Shown here piece after piece: positions 1 through 6,123 of a DNA stretch of 7,225 nt. This DNA comes from Thermoproteota archaeon (GTDB taxonomy: Archaea > Thermoproteota > Thermoprotei > Thermoproteales > Thermocladiaceae), in assembly GCA_013153895.1 (NCBI GenBank), contig JAADDN010000048.1, forward strand, positions 1 to 7,225, read 5' to 3'. The notes under the pieces were generated by a model. That model ran no database searches. It worked only from the letters and a program-made list of their open reading frames with translations, and was not told where the DNA came from. Made by a program: the position numbers and the translations under genes. The first letter of the stretch is position 1, and each line of letters opens with the position of its first letter.

Positions 1-1
1 G

Positions 2-100
2 GGGCCCGTAGTCTAGCGGCAGGATGCCCGCCTTACGATGACGGGCATCCGTACATGAGAGAGCGGGTGATCCCGGGTTCGAATCCCGGCGGGCCCACCA
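2..100 (+). tRNA. tRNA-Val (anticodon UAC), intron-containing, CCA encoded
   Basis: The full cloverleaf can be drawn. The acceptor stem is GGGCCCG (2-8) with CGGGCCC (90-96), the discriminator is A97, and CCA is encoded at 98-100. The D stem is 11-14 with 22-25. The anticodon stem is CCCGC (27-31) with GCGGG (63-67). The T stem is CCGGG (73-77) with CCCGG (85-89) around the loop TTCGAAT. The anticodon loop spans 31 nt (32-62), so 24 nt are extra. Removing 38-61 leaves C32 U33 U34 A35 C36 G37 A62, a normal seven-base loop with anticodon UAC, which decodes valine GUA (and probably other GUN codons). The promoter would lie left of the window. A T-run at 112-115 could serve as terminator and overlaps the TATA box of the next gene. 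Anticodon and intron placement support each other, so the call is firm. Confidence 0.96.
38..61 (+). other. Canonical 37/38 tRNA intron (24 nt) with hBHBh' fold
   Basis: The intron sits after G37 of the anticodon loop, the most common archaeal position. A bulge-helix-bulge can be drawn for the splicing endonuclease. The four-pair central helix is CUUA (32-35) with UGAG (56-59). The 5' bulge is C36 G37 A38, cut after G37. The 3' bulge is A60 G61 A62, cut after G61. An inner helix closes the intron: ACGG (41-44) pairs with CCGU (49-52) around a GCAU loop, and T39-A55 and G40-C54 extend it with A53 bulged. The symmetrical 3-nt bulges and 4-bp central helix match the known substrate of the archaeal enzyme. 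The intron is too short to encode anything. Confidence 0.92.
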
Positions 101-111
101 GAGTGGAATTC

Positions 112-119
112 TTTTAAAT
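112..119 (+). promoter_or_regulatory. TATA box of the helical-protein operon
   Basis: TTTTAAAT lies with its centre about 26 bp before the ATG at 142, and a purine-rich GTGGAA just upstream could be the BRE. That spacing puts transcription start on or next to the ATG, so the first gene is probably leaderless. The T-run may also end tRNA transcription. Confidence 0.7.
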
Positions 120-141
120 CCCTTCTATCTGTGTCTCTGCG

Positions 142-420
142 ATGTCTGAGGGTGCTGCTGTATCTGTGTCTCAGGAGGAGATTTTGAGTAAGGCTAGGGA
201 GATCATAGTGAGGTTGAGAGATCTTGAGAGGAGGGCTGAGGTTGAGGATCTTAAGAAGGTTTGGCAGGAGTTGAAGGATATCTTGAGAGAGGCTAGGCAG
301 TATGGTCTTGATAAGAGTTTTGTTCCTCTTGTTAGGAAGATTAAGGCTATAATTGAGCGTAGGAGGTTGAAGATGCTTAAGGAGAAGTTTAAATCTCAAC
401 AAGCTTCGCAGAGTAGTTAG
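142..420 (+). CDS. Small charged coiled-coil protein, unrecognised
   Basis: This 92-residue protein is predicted to be almost entirely alpha-helical. After a short Ser/Ala/Val leader (1-10), residues 11-80 are rich in Lys, Arg, Glu and Leu with heptad-like spacing and no helix breaker until Gly-Leu-Asp near 55-57. The last third is strongly basic (IERRRLKMLKEKFK, about 70-83) and ends in a polar Gln/Ser tail. No signal peptide, membrane segment, cysteine or catalytic motif is visible. The ATG at 142 fits a leaderless start set by the TATA box at 112-119. The next gene follows after 14 nt on the same strand, so this is probably the first cistron of a three-gene operon of helical proteins. All 11 Glu codons are GAG. 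A scaffold, nucleic-acid-binding or adaptor role is conceivable, but I do not recognise a family. Confidence 0.85.
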   Translation: MSEGAAVSVSQEEILSKAREIIVRLRDLERRAEVEDLKKVWQELKDILREARQYGLDKSFVPLVRKIKAIIERRRLKMLKEKFKSQQASQSS

Positions 421-434
421 GGTGGGTGTGAGAT

Positions 435-725
435 ATGGCTAAGTGTGGTAGATGGGAGAGACTGTATCAGCAGGCTCTTCAGAGTGGTAATAAGGAGAAG
501 GCTCTCGAGTTTAAGGAGAAGATGGTTGAGTGTATAGTGTACTCTCTATGGCATCTTGTGAGAGAGAAAGAACTTCGAGAAGCTGAGCCACTGCTCAAGT
601 ATGGTTATGAGGTAGCTGAGAAGTATGATATTCCAGAGCTCAAGTTTCATCTAGGTCTTATACAGGATGAGATTAATAGGATTAGAGAGATCTATAGAAG
701 ACTTGGTCGTGGAGAGAAGGTCTAG
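435..725 (+). CDS. Small TPR-like helical protein, unrecognised
   Basis: This 96-residue protein is predicted to consist of four or five helices. Residues 5-35 (WERLYQQALQSGNKEKALEFKEKM) look like a helix-turn-helix of tetratricopeptide type, with the usual small-residue turn (SGNKEKAL). A second helical pair covers about 36-65 (LREAEPLLKYGYEVAEKY), followed by a helix at 67-90. Cysteines are at 4 and 33. There is no signal peptide or membrane segment, so it is probably cytoplasmic. The ATG is preceded by GGTGGGTGTGAG, whose GGTG can pair with the 3' end of archaeal 16S rRNA, as expected for an internal cistron. It lies 14 nt after the coiled-coil gene and 10 nt before the large solenoid gene. 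TPR folds bind other proteins, and the natural partner would be a neighbour's product; that is inference. Confidence 0.85.
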   Translation: MAKCGRWERLYQQALQSGNKEKALEFKEKMVECIVYSLWHLVREKELREAEPLLKYGYEVAEKYDIPELKFHLGLIQDEINRIREIYRRLGRGEKV

Positions 726-735
726 TGTGTTATAG

Positions 736-2172
736 ATGTTAACTTCTGAGAAGATTGCTGAGAAGTGTGGATGGAATCTCGATAAATTATCTAAGTTAGT
801 TTCACTACTTCTCTCATGTAAGGCTAAGGGATCTCTCAGTAAGAGTGAGGTTGAGGAGGCTTGTTGTAGAGAGTTGTTTAAGTGTGAGAATGATTCCTGT
901 ATTCTCAATATTTCTGATGAGGATCTTGCTAAGATTCTTAGGGATTTCTCTACAGTACTTTCTTCATCTATTGTAAATGTTCTTGAGAAGATTAGTTTAC
1001 CAGAGCTATCAAGACTTTTACAGTTTCTTATTGATTTTAATATTACTGATATTGTAGATGTATTAGATAGGTCTATTCCTGAGAAGGTTGAGAATGCTCC
1101 TCTAAGCTTGAATGCTCAAGTAAATGAACAGCTTGGAACATTATTATACGCTGCTGGCAAGTTTGATGAAGCTGCTCGTAGATTTAAGATTGCTGCTGAG
1201 CAGTATAAGGCTGCTGGTATAGAGGATAGGGGGCTCTTTGTTGAGGCCTTCTCTAAGGTTGTTGAAGCTGAGAAGTTGAAGAGTGATGCTGAGAAGATGC
1301 ATGAGGAGGAGAAGCATGATGTTGAGGAGAAGCTTCTGAAAGAGGCTTCTAAACTATATGCTGAATCTAGTGCATTATTTAGAAGATGTTCATCTACTAT
1401 AGCTGAGGCATATGTTAACTCTATATTAAGTATGGCTGATGCTTTCGAGGTTTTAGGAAACTACTATTTTACTCATGGGATGGTTGAGGAGGCTGAGAAG
1501 TACTTTAACATGTGTAGTGAGGAAGTTCGTAGAGGTAGGGTTGGCATTCCTGAGGAGCATAGGAGGCTTCTAGAGTTGAAGGAGAGAGCTTGTACTGCAA
1601 TGAGTAAGATATGTAGAGCAGTGATAGAGAATAATCCAACACTTTATGAGGAGGCTGGTGATTTATTTAGAGATCTAGCTAGGTCAGGATATGCTCCAGA
1701 TGTCATGGTTGAGCTAGCATCAATAGCATATAAGTCAGCTGTAGAACTCTACGATAATATTGATGATGTTCTGAGAGTTTATCCTAAGTATGTTGATCTT
1801 GCTGTAGAGTACATAGACTCTAGAGTAAGATCACGTTATGGATCTTTCAGACACATGTTACGTGAATTATCTACAAGACCTCTACAAGCATTATCTAATG
1901 AGCTTAGAGTTGATGAGTATGCTTTAAAAATGTATATAGCTTACAAGATTATGGAGGAGGAAGCTGGTAAAGAAGCTAGACCAGCAATACTTGATGTTCT
2001 TACATTAATAGCAGGTCTAGGTCTTGACCCAATAATGACTAGTGGTGTAGATCTCAAGCTTGAGGTTGAGAGATCGGGTATAGAGTTCGAGAATAAGGAA
2101 TATCTTGAAACATTATGCAAACTTTTAGACATTGTTCAGAAGAAGCTTAGAGAAGTAGGCATAGTAGTGTAA
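736..2172 (+). CDS. Large TPR/alpha-solenoid protein with Cys-rich N-terminus, unrecognised
   Basis: This 478-residue protein is predicted to be all-helical. The clearest tetratricopeptide-like units are at about 130-163 (LGTLLYAAGKFDEAARRFKI) and 232-265 (LGNYYFTHGMVEEAEKYF), both with the A/G-x-x-F/Y and EEA signatures. Between them, 165-215 is a long Glu/Lys-rich helix that may be coiled coil. Residues 290-478 look like further degenerate helical pairs ending in a compact domain. The first 60 residues carry six cysteines (11, 28, 43, 44, 50, 55), which could bind metal or form disulfides. No catalytic motif, signal peptide or membrane segment is seen. The ATG follows the previous stop by 10 nt, and a GTG nine bases upstream is blocked by an in-frame stop. 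It ends one base from the convergent pilin gene. It is probably the large scaffold of a complex with the two upstream products (inference). I do not recognise a named family. Confidence 0.88.
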   Translation: MLTSEKIAEKCGWNLDKLSKLVSLLLSCKAKGSLSKSEVEEACCRELFKCENDSCILNISDEDLAKILRDFSTVLSSSIVNVLEKISLPELSRLLQFLIDFNITDIVDVLDRSIPEKVENAPLSLNAQVNEQLGTLLYAAGKFDEAARRFKIAAEQYKAAGIEDRGLFVEAFSKVVEAEKLKSDAEKMHEEEKHDVEEKLLKEASKLYAESSALFRRCSSTIAEAYVNSILSMADAFEVLGNYYFTHGMVEEAEKYFNMCSEEVRRGRVGIPEEHRRLLELKERACTAMSKICRAVIENNPTLYEEAGDLFRDLARSGYAPDVMVELASIAYKSAVELYDNIDDVLRVYPKYVDLAVEYIDSRVRSRYGSFRHMLRELSTRPLQALSNELRVDEYALKMYIAYKIMEEEAGKEARPAILDVLTLIAGLGLDPIMTSGVDLKLEVERSGIEFENKEYLETLCKLLDIVQKKLREVGIVV

Positions 2173-2173
2173 T

Positions 2174-2611
2174 TTACCTGCCTCTGATAATGAATCTCTT
2201 AACAACACCATCCCCCGATACTACAACAACTTCGAGGAGAGTACTATTATCATATAGTGATTTAGATATCGTTAATGTTGGTAGCATCGTAGTATTATAT
2301 GGTTTAACTGTTATGAATACCATCTTGAGATCCTTCATTACTGATCCATTTATGAGTAAGTACTCCTCAGTTATGTTACAGGGAACTCTACTAGTTACAT
2401 ATATTATGGGCGTGATGTTCACATATGTTGTAGATATGTTTAATGCAGCATCAACAATAGTGAAATCACAGTGTGGTCTTGTTGTTGCTTTAATGGTTGC
2501 TGAGTATATGTTCACGGCGTAGTAAAATATTATGAAGCCGAATATTGCTGCTATAAGTGCGAGTAGGGCTGCTGCAAGAATCTCGCTGAGTCCTCTTCTC
2601 TTATCATTCAT
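2174..2611 (-). CDS. Archaeal type IV pilin-like protein with class III signal peptide
   Basis: This 145-residue protein starts MNDKRRG followed by LSEILAAALLALIAAIFGFIIF. That is a short basic leader, an Arg-Gly cleavage site before Leu8, and a hydrophobic helix at about 8-33, the layout cut by the prepilin peptidase PibD/FlaK. The remaining 110 residues are predicted beta-rich and extracellular, with two cysteines (48, 78) that could form a disulfide. Six N-glycosylation sequons are present at Asn58, 65, 79, 88, 106 and 122, high for this length. It is likely a minor or adhesive pilin, or a pseudopilin of a surface filament. No assembly ATPase or membrane platform gene lies in the window. 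It is divergent from a glycosyltransferase gene, which may act in the glycan pathway that decorates it (inference). The ATG at 2609-2611 gives an ideal seven-residue leader. It could also be a non-filament surface protein that uses the same signal. Confidence 0.85.
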   Translation of the reverse strand: MNDKRRGLSEILAAALLALIAAIFGFIIFYYAVNIYSATIKATTRPHCDFTIVDAALNISTTYVNITPIIYVTSRVPCNITEEYLLINGSVMKDLKMVFITVKPYNTTMLPTLTISKSLYDNSTLLEVVVVSGDGVVKRFIIRGR

Positions 2612-2644
2612 GACTATCCAGCAGATATTACTTTCTAGGAAGCC

Positions 2645-2661
2645 CTTAAAACTGTTTTAAG
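2645..2661. promoter_or_regulatory. Divergent promoter region with 8-bp inverted repeat
   Basis: CTTAAAAC (2645-2652) and GTTTTAAG (2654-2661) are perfect inverted copies around T2653. The left arm holds TTAAAA, centred about 27 bp before the glycosyltransferase ATG at 2676, the spacing expected of a TATA box for a leaderless transcript. On the minus strand the same arm reads TTTTAA, about 37 bp from the pilin ATG at 2611, which would give a leader of about 11 nt. The symmetry could mark two opposed TATA elements or an operator for a dimeric regulator. The sequence does not decide between these. Confidence 0.6.
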
Positions 2662-2675
2662 ATTAGATATGTCTA

Positions 2676-3815
2676 ATGAAGTTACTAGTAGTTCATCCAC
2701 ATCTCGACCTTGTTGGTGGCAGTGAAAATCTTACTCGAATACTCCTCTACGAACTTGTAGAATACTGTCCTGAGTGTGATATAGTTGTAGCTACACGTGA
2801 TAGAAATCCTGAACTCTTTCCAGATCATAAGAGGATAAAGTTCTACTTCTTCAAGAAGATGGAACTGTACAGTAAGTGTCCTGTAACAAGCAAGATAATA
2901 GATCTGTTAATTACTTATGATGAGATTCTTCATGATGAGGTTCCAGATATAGCATTAATAATGATTCAAGAACCTGTACATGTACTTCTCCTCAAGACTA
3001 TTAGACCTGGATTCAAGACTGCAATATACATACATTACCCATTTGAGGAGGAGCTTACTGAGACTAATCTTCTAAAGTTCTTTGAGATGTATAGGTTCCC
3101 TAACGTATATAACGAGTATTACAAGTACACTGACTCAAGATTCGTGAACTCTCACTACACGTTAGACGCATTATATAAGCACTATGGTATAGATGCTGAC
3201 GTAGTGTATCCTGCAGTAAGCTGGGCATATTTTGAGAATGAGCCTGACATAACTGAGAAACGTGGAAAGACTATACTTAGTGTTGGAAGGTTTGTTCCAC
3301 ATAAGAGACTTGATACTCTAATAAAGATATTTAGAGATCATATAAAGCCTAAGATTCCTGATGCAGAGCTAACAATAATCGGTATACCTGATGTAAGATA
3401 CATGGACTACTATAAGGAGATCATGAGACTTGCAGAGGAGACTAAGGATGTGACAGTGATCTCTAGAGCTCTAAAGGATGAGGAGATGATAACATATTAT
3501 AGACATGCTAGAGTCTATGTTCATCTGAGGATTGGTGAACACTTTGGTATGGCTCCTGTAGAAGCAATGAGTCAGGGAGCAATACCTGTGATACCTAGAG
3601 ATAGTGGACTTGCAGAACTAGTAACACATGGAAAGGACGGTTACGCATATGAGAATGATAGACAGATGGTAGAGTACGTGCTACATCTATTACAGGCAGA
3701 TGATGATGAGCTAGTTAAGATGAGGAGGAGAGCCATAAGAACAAGCTACTACTTTACTCCTGCCAGATTCGCTAAGGAGATTTACTATCATCTTAAGGTG
3801 ATAGCTAGCAAGTAA
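2676..3815 (+). CDS. GT-B glycosyltransferase, family GT4 (ALG11/ALG2-like)
   Basis: This 379-residue protein has both Rossmann halves of a GT-B fold. The N-terminal acceptor half begins KLLVVHPHLDLVGGSEN, with the glycine-rich loop at 13-17, and contains IHYPFEEE at 119-126. The C-terminal nucleotide-sugar half begins near 195 with TILSVGRFVPHKRLD, where Arg205 and Lys210 are the usual diphosphate-binding residues. The GT4 EX7E motif is E288-HFGMAPV-E296, followed by AMSQGAIPVIPRDSGLAELV. Length is normal for the family. There is no membrane helix, so it is probably cytosolic or peripheral, using a nucleotide- or lipid-linked sugar donor. The motif block resembles the mannosyltransferases ALG2/ALG11, which build dolichol-linked N-glycan precursors; the sugar and acceptor cannot be read from sequence. 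It is divergent from a sequon-rich pilin gene. The ATG is placed by the TATA-like element at 2646-2651. It ends one base before the convergent DUF1464 gene. Confidence 0.93.
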   Translation: MKLLVVHPHLDLVGGSENLTRILLYELVEYCPECDIVVATRDRNPELFPDHKRIKFYFFKKMELYSKCPVTSKIIDLLITYDEILHDEVPDIALIMIQEPVHVLLLKTIRPGFKTAIYIHYPFEEELTETNLLKFFEMYRFPNVYNEYYKYTDSRFVNSHYTLDALYKHYGIDADVVYPAVSWAYFENEPDITEKRGKTILSVGRFVPHKRLDTLIKIFRDHIKPKIPDAELTIIGIPDVRYMDYYKEIMRLAEETKDVTVISRALKDEEMITYYRHARVYVHLRIGEHFGMAPVEAMSQGAIPVIPRDSGLAELVTHGKDGYAYENDRQMVEYVLHLLQADDDELVKMRRRAIRTSYYFTPARFAKEIYYHLKVIASK

Positions 3816-3816
3816 G

Positions 3817-4953
3817 TTATATAGGAACATTCCTGAACCTATCCATTATTGCTCTCCTAAGTTCAGGATCTACAATATAGTCAAATATTGTTCCACTACT
3901 ATTCCAGAGCTCTAGACAATCTATCAACTTCTTATACCTTCCTCCACCAATCCCATTAGCAATAACTGCAGCACCTTCAGCAGCCTCCTTAACGTTCCTA
4001 CCCATCCTACTTATGGTACGTATTTCACATTCAATATTAAACTTCTTCAAGAAGTCTAGTAACCTGTCTTCAAGATCTCTTCTAAACTTTTCAACCCTTA
4101 TGAATCTACCGCTCAAATATATGCATGATGGTTTACCTACTGATACTAATATTCTAGCAAGATCCTTAACGATTCCCTCGAGAAATGCTTCATAAGCATC
4201 AGTATTCTCATTAACCTTCTCTATAAACTCTTCAACACTATGTTTAAATGGGTCGTTAAATAATAGATATGCTACTCCTCCCCTAAATAGTAATATTTTT
4301 GAGAAGTCTTCTACAGAGTTAGCTATAGCATACGCTAGCTCACCATCTAGTGCTCCTGCTCCTAGGTAACCTATTGATGAGTATGTTCCACCTATTCCAT
4401 CAACTATCTTACCATTTCGAACACCAATGACTGCATTATATGCAAATCCTACCTCAATGACTATTAGATTCATCTTTTCAGGTTCTATACCTCTATCATA
4501 TTCATCCCTCATTGCCGCTACGACGCTAAATATCTTATCTGCAGTACCCATATCAATCTTGTTCAACTTTCTATATCTTGGAACTGTGTTTAAGTGTATT
4601 ACTCCAGGGCAGAACCATATGTTTAGTCTACTCATGCGCATCATGTTCATAAGTTTTCTAAGTCCAACTATTCTGAGCTTTCTATCATAATCTTTCTCTG
4701 TTATAAATGTAGCATATGATAGCTCCTCAATTGTTGCTTCTTGTGCTCTCTTTAGTGGGATACCATATCCTGATGGTCCAACTATGACATCTACATTCTC
4801 TAGTTTCTCTAGATATTTCAAAACTATTGAAGGGTCCTTCGTTATCTCTTCTCTAGGTATCGATATGTCAATTATGATCTCTCCAGTATAATCGTCGAAT
4901 CCGAATATGTCCATGCTATATGTTCCTGGATCTATCCCGACTGCACGTACCAT
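3817..4953 (-). CDS. DUF1464 family protein, ASKHA-fold putative kinase
   Basis: This 378-residue protein matches what I know of the archaeal DUF1464 family, annotated in COGs as a predicted butyrate kinase. It has ASKHA-type nucleotide-binding motifs. Phosphate loop 1 is VGIDPGTYSMD (5-15). The phosphate 2-like strand pair is LIVIEVGFAYNAVIGVRNGKI (163-183), followed by the Gly-rich DGIGGT. An adenosine-type motif is YLSGRF (279-284), and GAAVIANGIGGGRY lies at 327-340. The butyrate kinase label rests on remote fold similarity, so substrate and reaction are unproven. It is cytoplasmic, with no signal peptide. It starts 15 nt after the stop of the upstream ATPase gene on the same strand, so the two are probably cotranscribed. 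A CATAAAG at 4978-4984 sits about 28 bp before the ATG and could add an internal leaderless promoter, since no Shine-Dalgarno sequence is visible. The N-terminal starting Met-Val-Arg directly before the motif supports this start. Confidence 0.87.
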   Translation of the reverse strand: MVRAVGIDPGTYSMDIFGFDDYTGEIIIDISIPREEITKDPSIVLKYLEKLENVDVIVGPSGYGIPLKRAQEATIEELSYATFITEKDYDRKLRIVGLRKLMNMMRMSRLNIWFCPGVIHLNTVPRYRKLNKIDMGTADKIFSVVAAMRDEYDRGIEPEKMNLIVIEVGFAYNAVIGVRNGKIVDGIGGTYSSIGYLGAGALDGELAYAIANSVEDFSKILLFRGGVAYLLFNDPFKHSVEEFIEKVNENTDAYEAFLEGIVKDLARILVSVGKPSCIYLSGRFIRVEKFRRDLEDRLLDFLKKFNIECEIRTISRMGRNVKEAAEGAAVIANGIGGGRYKKLIDCLELWNSSGTIFDYIVDPELRRAIMDRFRNVPI

Positions 4954-4968
4954 CTTACTTAACGTATC

Positions 4969-6072
4969 TCATAGGTACTTTATGTGATGTGCTAGCTCTC
5001 TAGGTATCTTAATTATGGTGAATCCTCCCTCTTTCTCAAGTATATTAATCATCTTTTCATTATGTACTTCAGCAATTATCTGCAAGTTCTTTCCTAAACT
5101 TTTAATCAAGCTTGTCAGTATCTTACATGACTCATCTGTGAGACAGTAATCGAAGTTGTCTATTAGTATTATGGATCCCTTCTCTGCTACTAGGATCTGT
5201 ACATAGTATGCTATCAAGCTTCTTATTGAGCAAGATATCTCAGGGCACGTGATTAGCTCTCCATCCATGATGTATGTTAATGTAAGTTTCTTATCAACTA
5301 TGCCGCATCTAGCTCTTGATAGTCCATTCTTCTCTAAGTATGATAATAGTCTTGCAAGATAAGGCCAGTATCTTCCATCTGCGAATACTCTCGATAAGAC
5401 TAGGAGAGTCTTTTCTCCATGTATTCCTATGTACGTGTCTTCTGAGGTCTCTACTATGTCTGTTATGTTTATGCAGGTTGAGTAGTCTATGTATGGTCCT
5501 ATCCTGTATATTTTCAATTCTTTGAGAGATGTCACTATAGAGTCTATCAGGTCGGTCATGAGAAGTATCTCTTCCTCATATGTTGAGAACATGTGTGCTT
5601 GTGGTAACTCTCTTATGGTCTTCATCAGGTCCTGTATCTTCTCTACGCTAACTTTCAACTCCATGTCTATGGGCTTCCTGATTAGGAGAGAGCTGTCTCG
5701 AGATACTACATGTAGTATTGGTTCATCTACCATGCTTATCTTTAGCACGTACTCGTACCTTGACTTGTCGATAGATTCAGCTATGAGTATTCTCCTATCC
5801 CAGCTTGATAGATCTATGTTCCATATCTTCTGAAATCTTCTCACTATATGTCTAACATGTTCCTGTGGTATCTCTATGATCATTTTTAGACTAAATTTTC
5901 TAGATGTTCTCCCGATGACGGGTCTTATCTTATCGATGTTCTCTAGAGTCTTGTGTATGAGCTTGAGTAGCATGCTCTTTCCTGAACATGGTTCACCAAC
6001 TAGTATAGTGTTTCTAGTAAACTCCATTTTTAGAGCTCCTTGAGGAGTCTCAATTTCTAAGATTCTCAACAC
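4969..6072 (-). CDS. P-loop ATPase with degenerate ABC/AAA-type motifs
   Basis: This 367-residue protein has the layout of a RecF/OLD-like or AAA_15/AAA_21 ATPase. The Walker A motif is GEPCSGKS (26-33) after a short beta start. A Walker B-like strand GSIILID ends at Asp305 and is followed by Asn-Phe-Asp where such proteins usually have Glu-Pro-Glu. The switch histidine lies in IIAEVHNEK (His337). The signature helix before Walker B (SCSIRSLIAYYVQILV, 280-295) keeps its hydrophobic pattern but lacks the SGG/SGE core. Residues 55-200 form an insertion with predicted helices and strands. With Asn at the catalytic Glu position, it may bind ATP yet hydrolyse it slowly (inference). The start is GTG at 6072 (cac on the plus strand), chosen because TTTAAA at 6096-6101 lies about 26 bp upstream, giving a leaderless transcript; the next codon, TTG, is an alternative. 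It is followed closely by the DUF1464 gene. Its role is not recognised. Confidence 0.85.
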   Translation of the reverse strand: MLRILEIETPQGALKMEFTRNTILVGEPCSGKSMLLKLIHKTLENIDKIRPVIGRTSRKFSLKMIIEIPQEHVRHIVRRFQKIWNIDLSSWDRRILIAESIDKSRYEYVLKISMVDEPILHVVSRDSSLLIRKPIDMELKVSVEKIQDLMKTIRELPQAHMFSTYEEEILLMTDLIDSIVTSLKELKIYRIGPYIDYSTCINITDIVETSEDTYIGIHGEKTLLVLSRVFADGRYWPYLARLLSYLEKNGLSRARCGIVDKKLTLTYIMDGELITCPEISCSIRSLIAYYVQILVAEKGSIILIDNFDYCLTDESCKILTSLIKSLGKNLQIIAEVHNEKMINILEKEGGFTIIKIPRELAHHIKYL

Positions 6073-6095
6073 TCTTACTAGATGTGTAATAATGC

Positions 6096-6101
6096 TTTAA
6101 A
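6096..6101. promoter_or_regulatory. Symmetrical TTTAAA, candidate TATA box shared by two divergent genes
   Basis: TTTAAA reads the same on both strands. Its centre (6098.5) is 26.5 bp from the GTG of the minus-strand ATPase (6072) and 25.5 bp from the GTG of the plus-strand aminotransferase (6124). Both distances are those expected between TATA box and start site in archaea, so one element could set both leaderless starts. No other AT-rich box with this spacing is obvious in the 51-bp gap, though ATTATA at 6105-6110 lies closer to the aminotransferase. Confidence 0.6.
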
Positions 6102-6123
6102 GGTATTATACGTCGTGACTAGG

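Noticed and set aside
32..37. Other anticodon readings of the tRNA (CUU for Lys, UUA)
   Set aside because: Only UAC follows from a five-pair anticodon stem, U33 and the 37/38 intron position supported by the bulge-helix-bulge.
85..141. Integration site of a mobile element at the tRNA 3' end
   Set aside because: No second copy of the tRNA 3' end, integrase gene or foreign-looking genes were seen in the window.
13..402. Open frame of 129 codons on the minus strand over the tRNA and first gene
   Set aside because: It runs through the tRNA and antisense to a gene with a good promoter. Its Leu/Pro/Ser-rich composition is that of a shadow frame.
2190..2522. Open frame of 110 codons on the plus strand opposite the pilin gene
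   Set aside because: The minus strand encodes a well-formed class III signal peptide and six sequons. This frame has no promoter or recognisable domain.
5316..5833. Two plus-strand open frames opposite the ATPase gene
   Set aside because: Both are Ser/Cys/Leu-rich shadows of a gene with intact Walker A and Walker B-like motifs.
6082..6123. ATG at 6082 or GTG at 6115 as the aminotransferase start
   Set aside because: ATG 6082 would put the TATA-like box inside the gene and add 14 residues before the usual family N-terminus. GTG 6115 fits the TATA spacing less well. Neither can be fully excluded.
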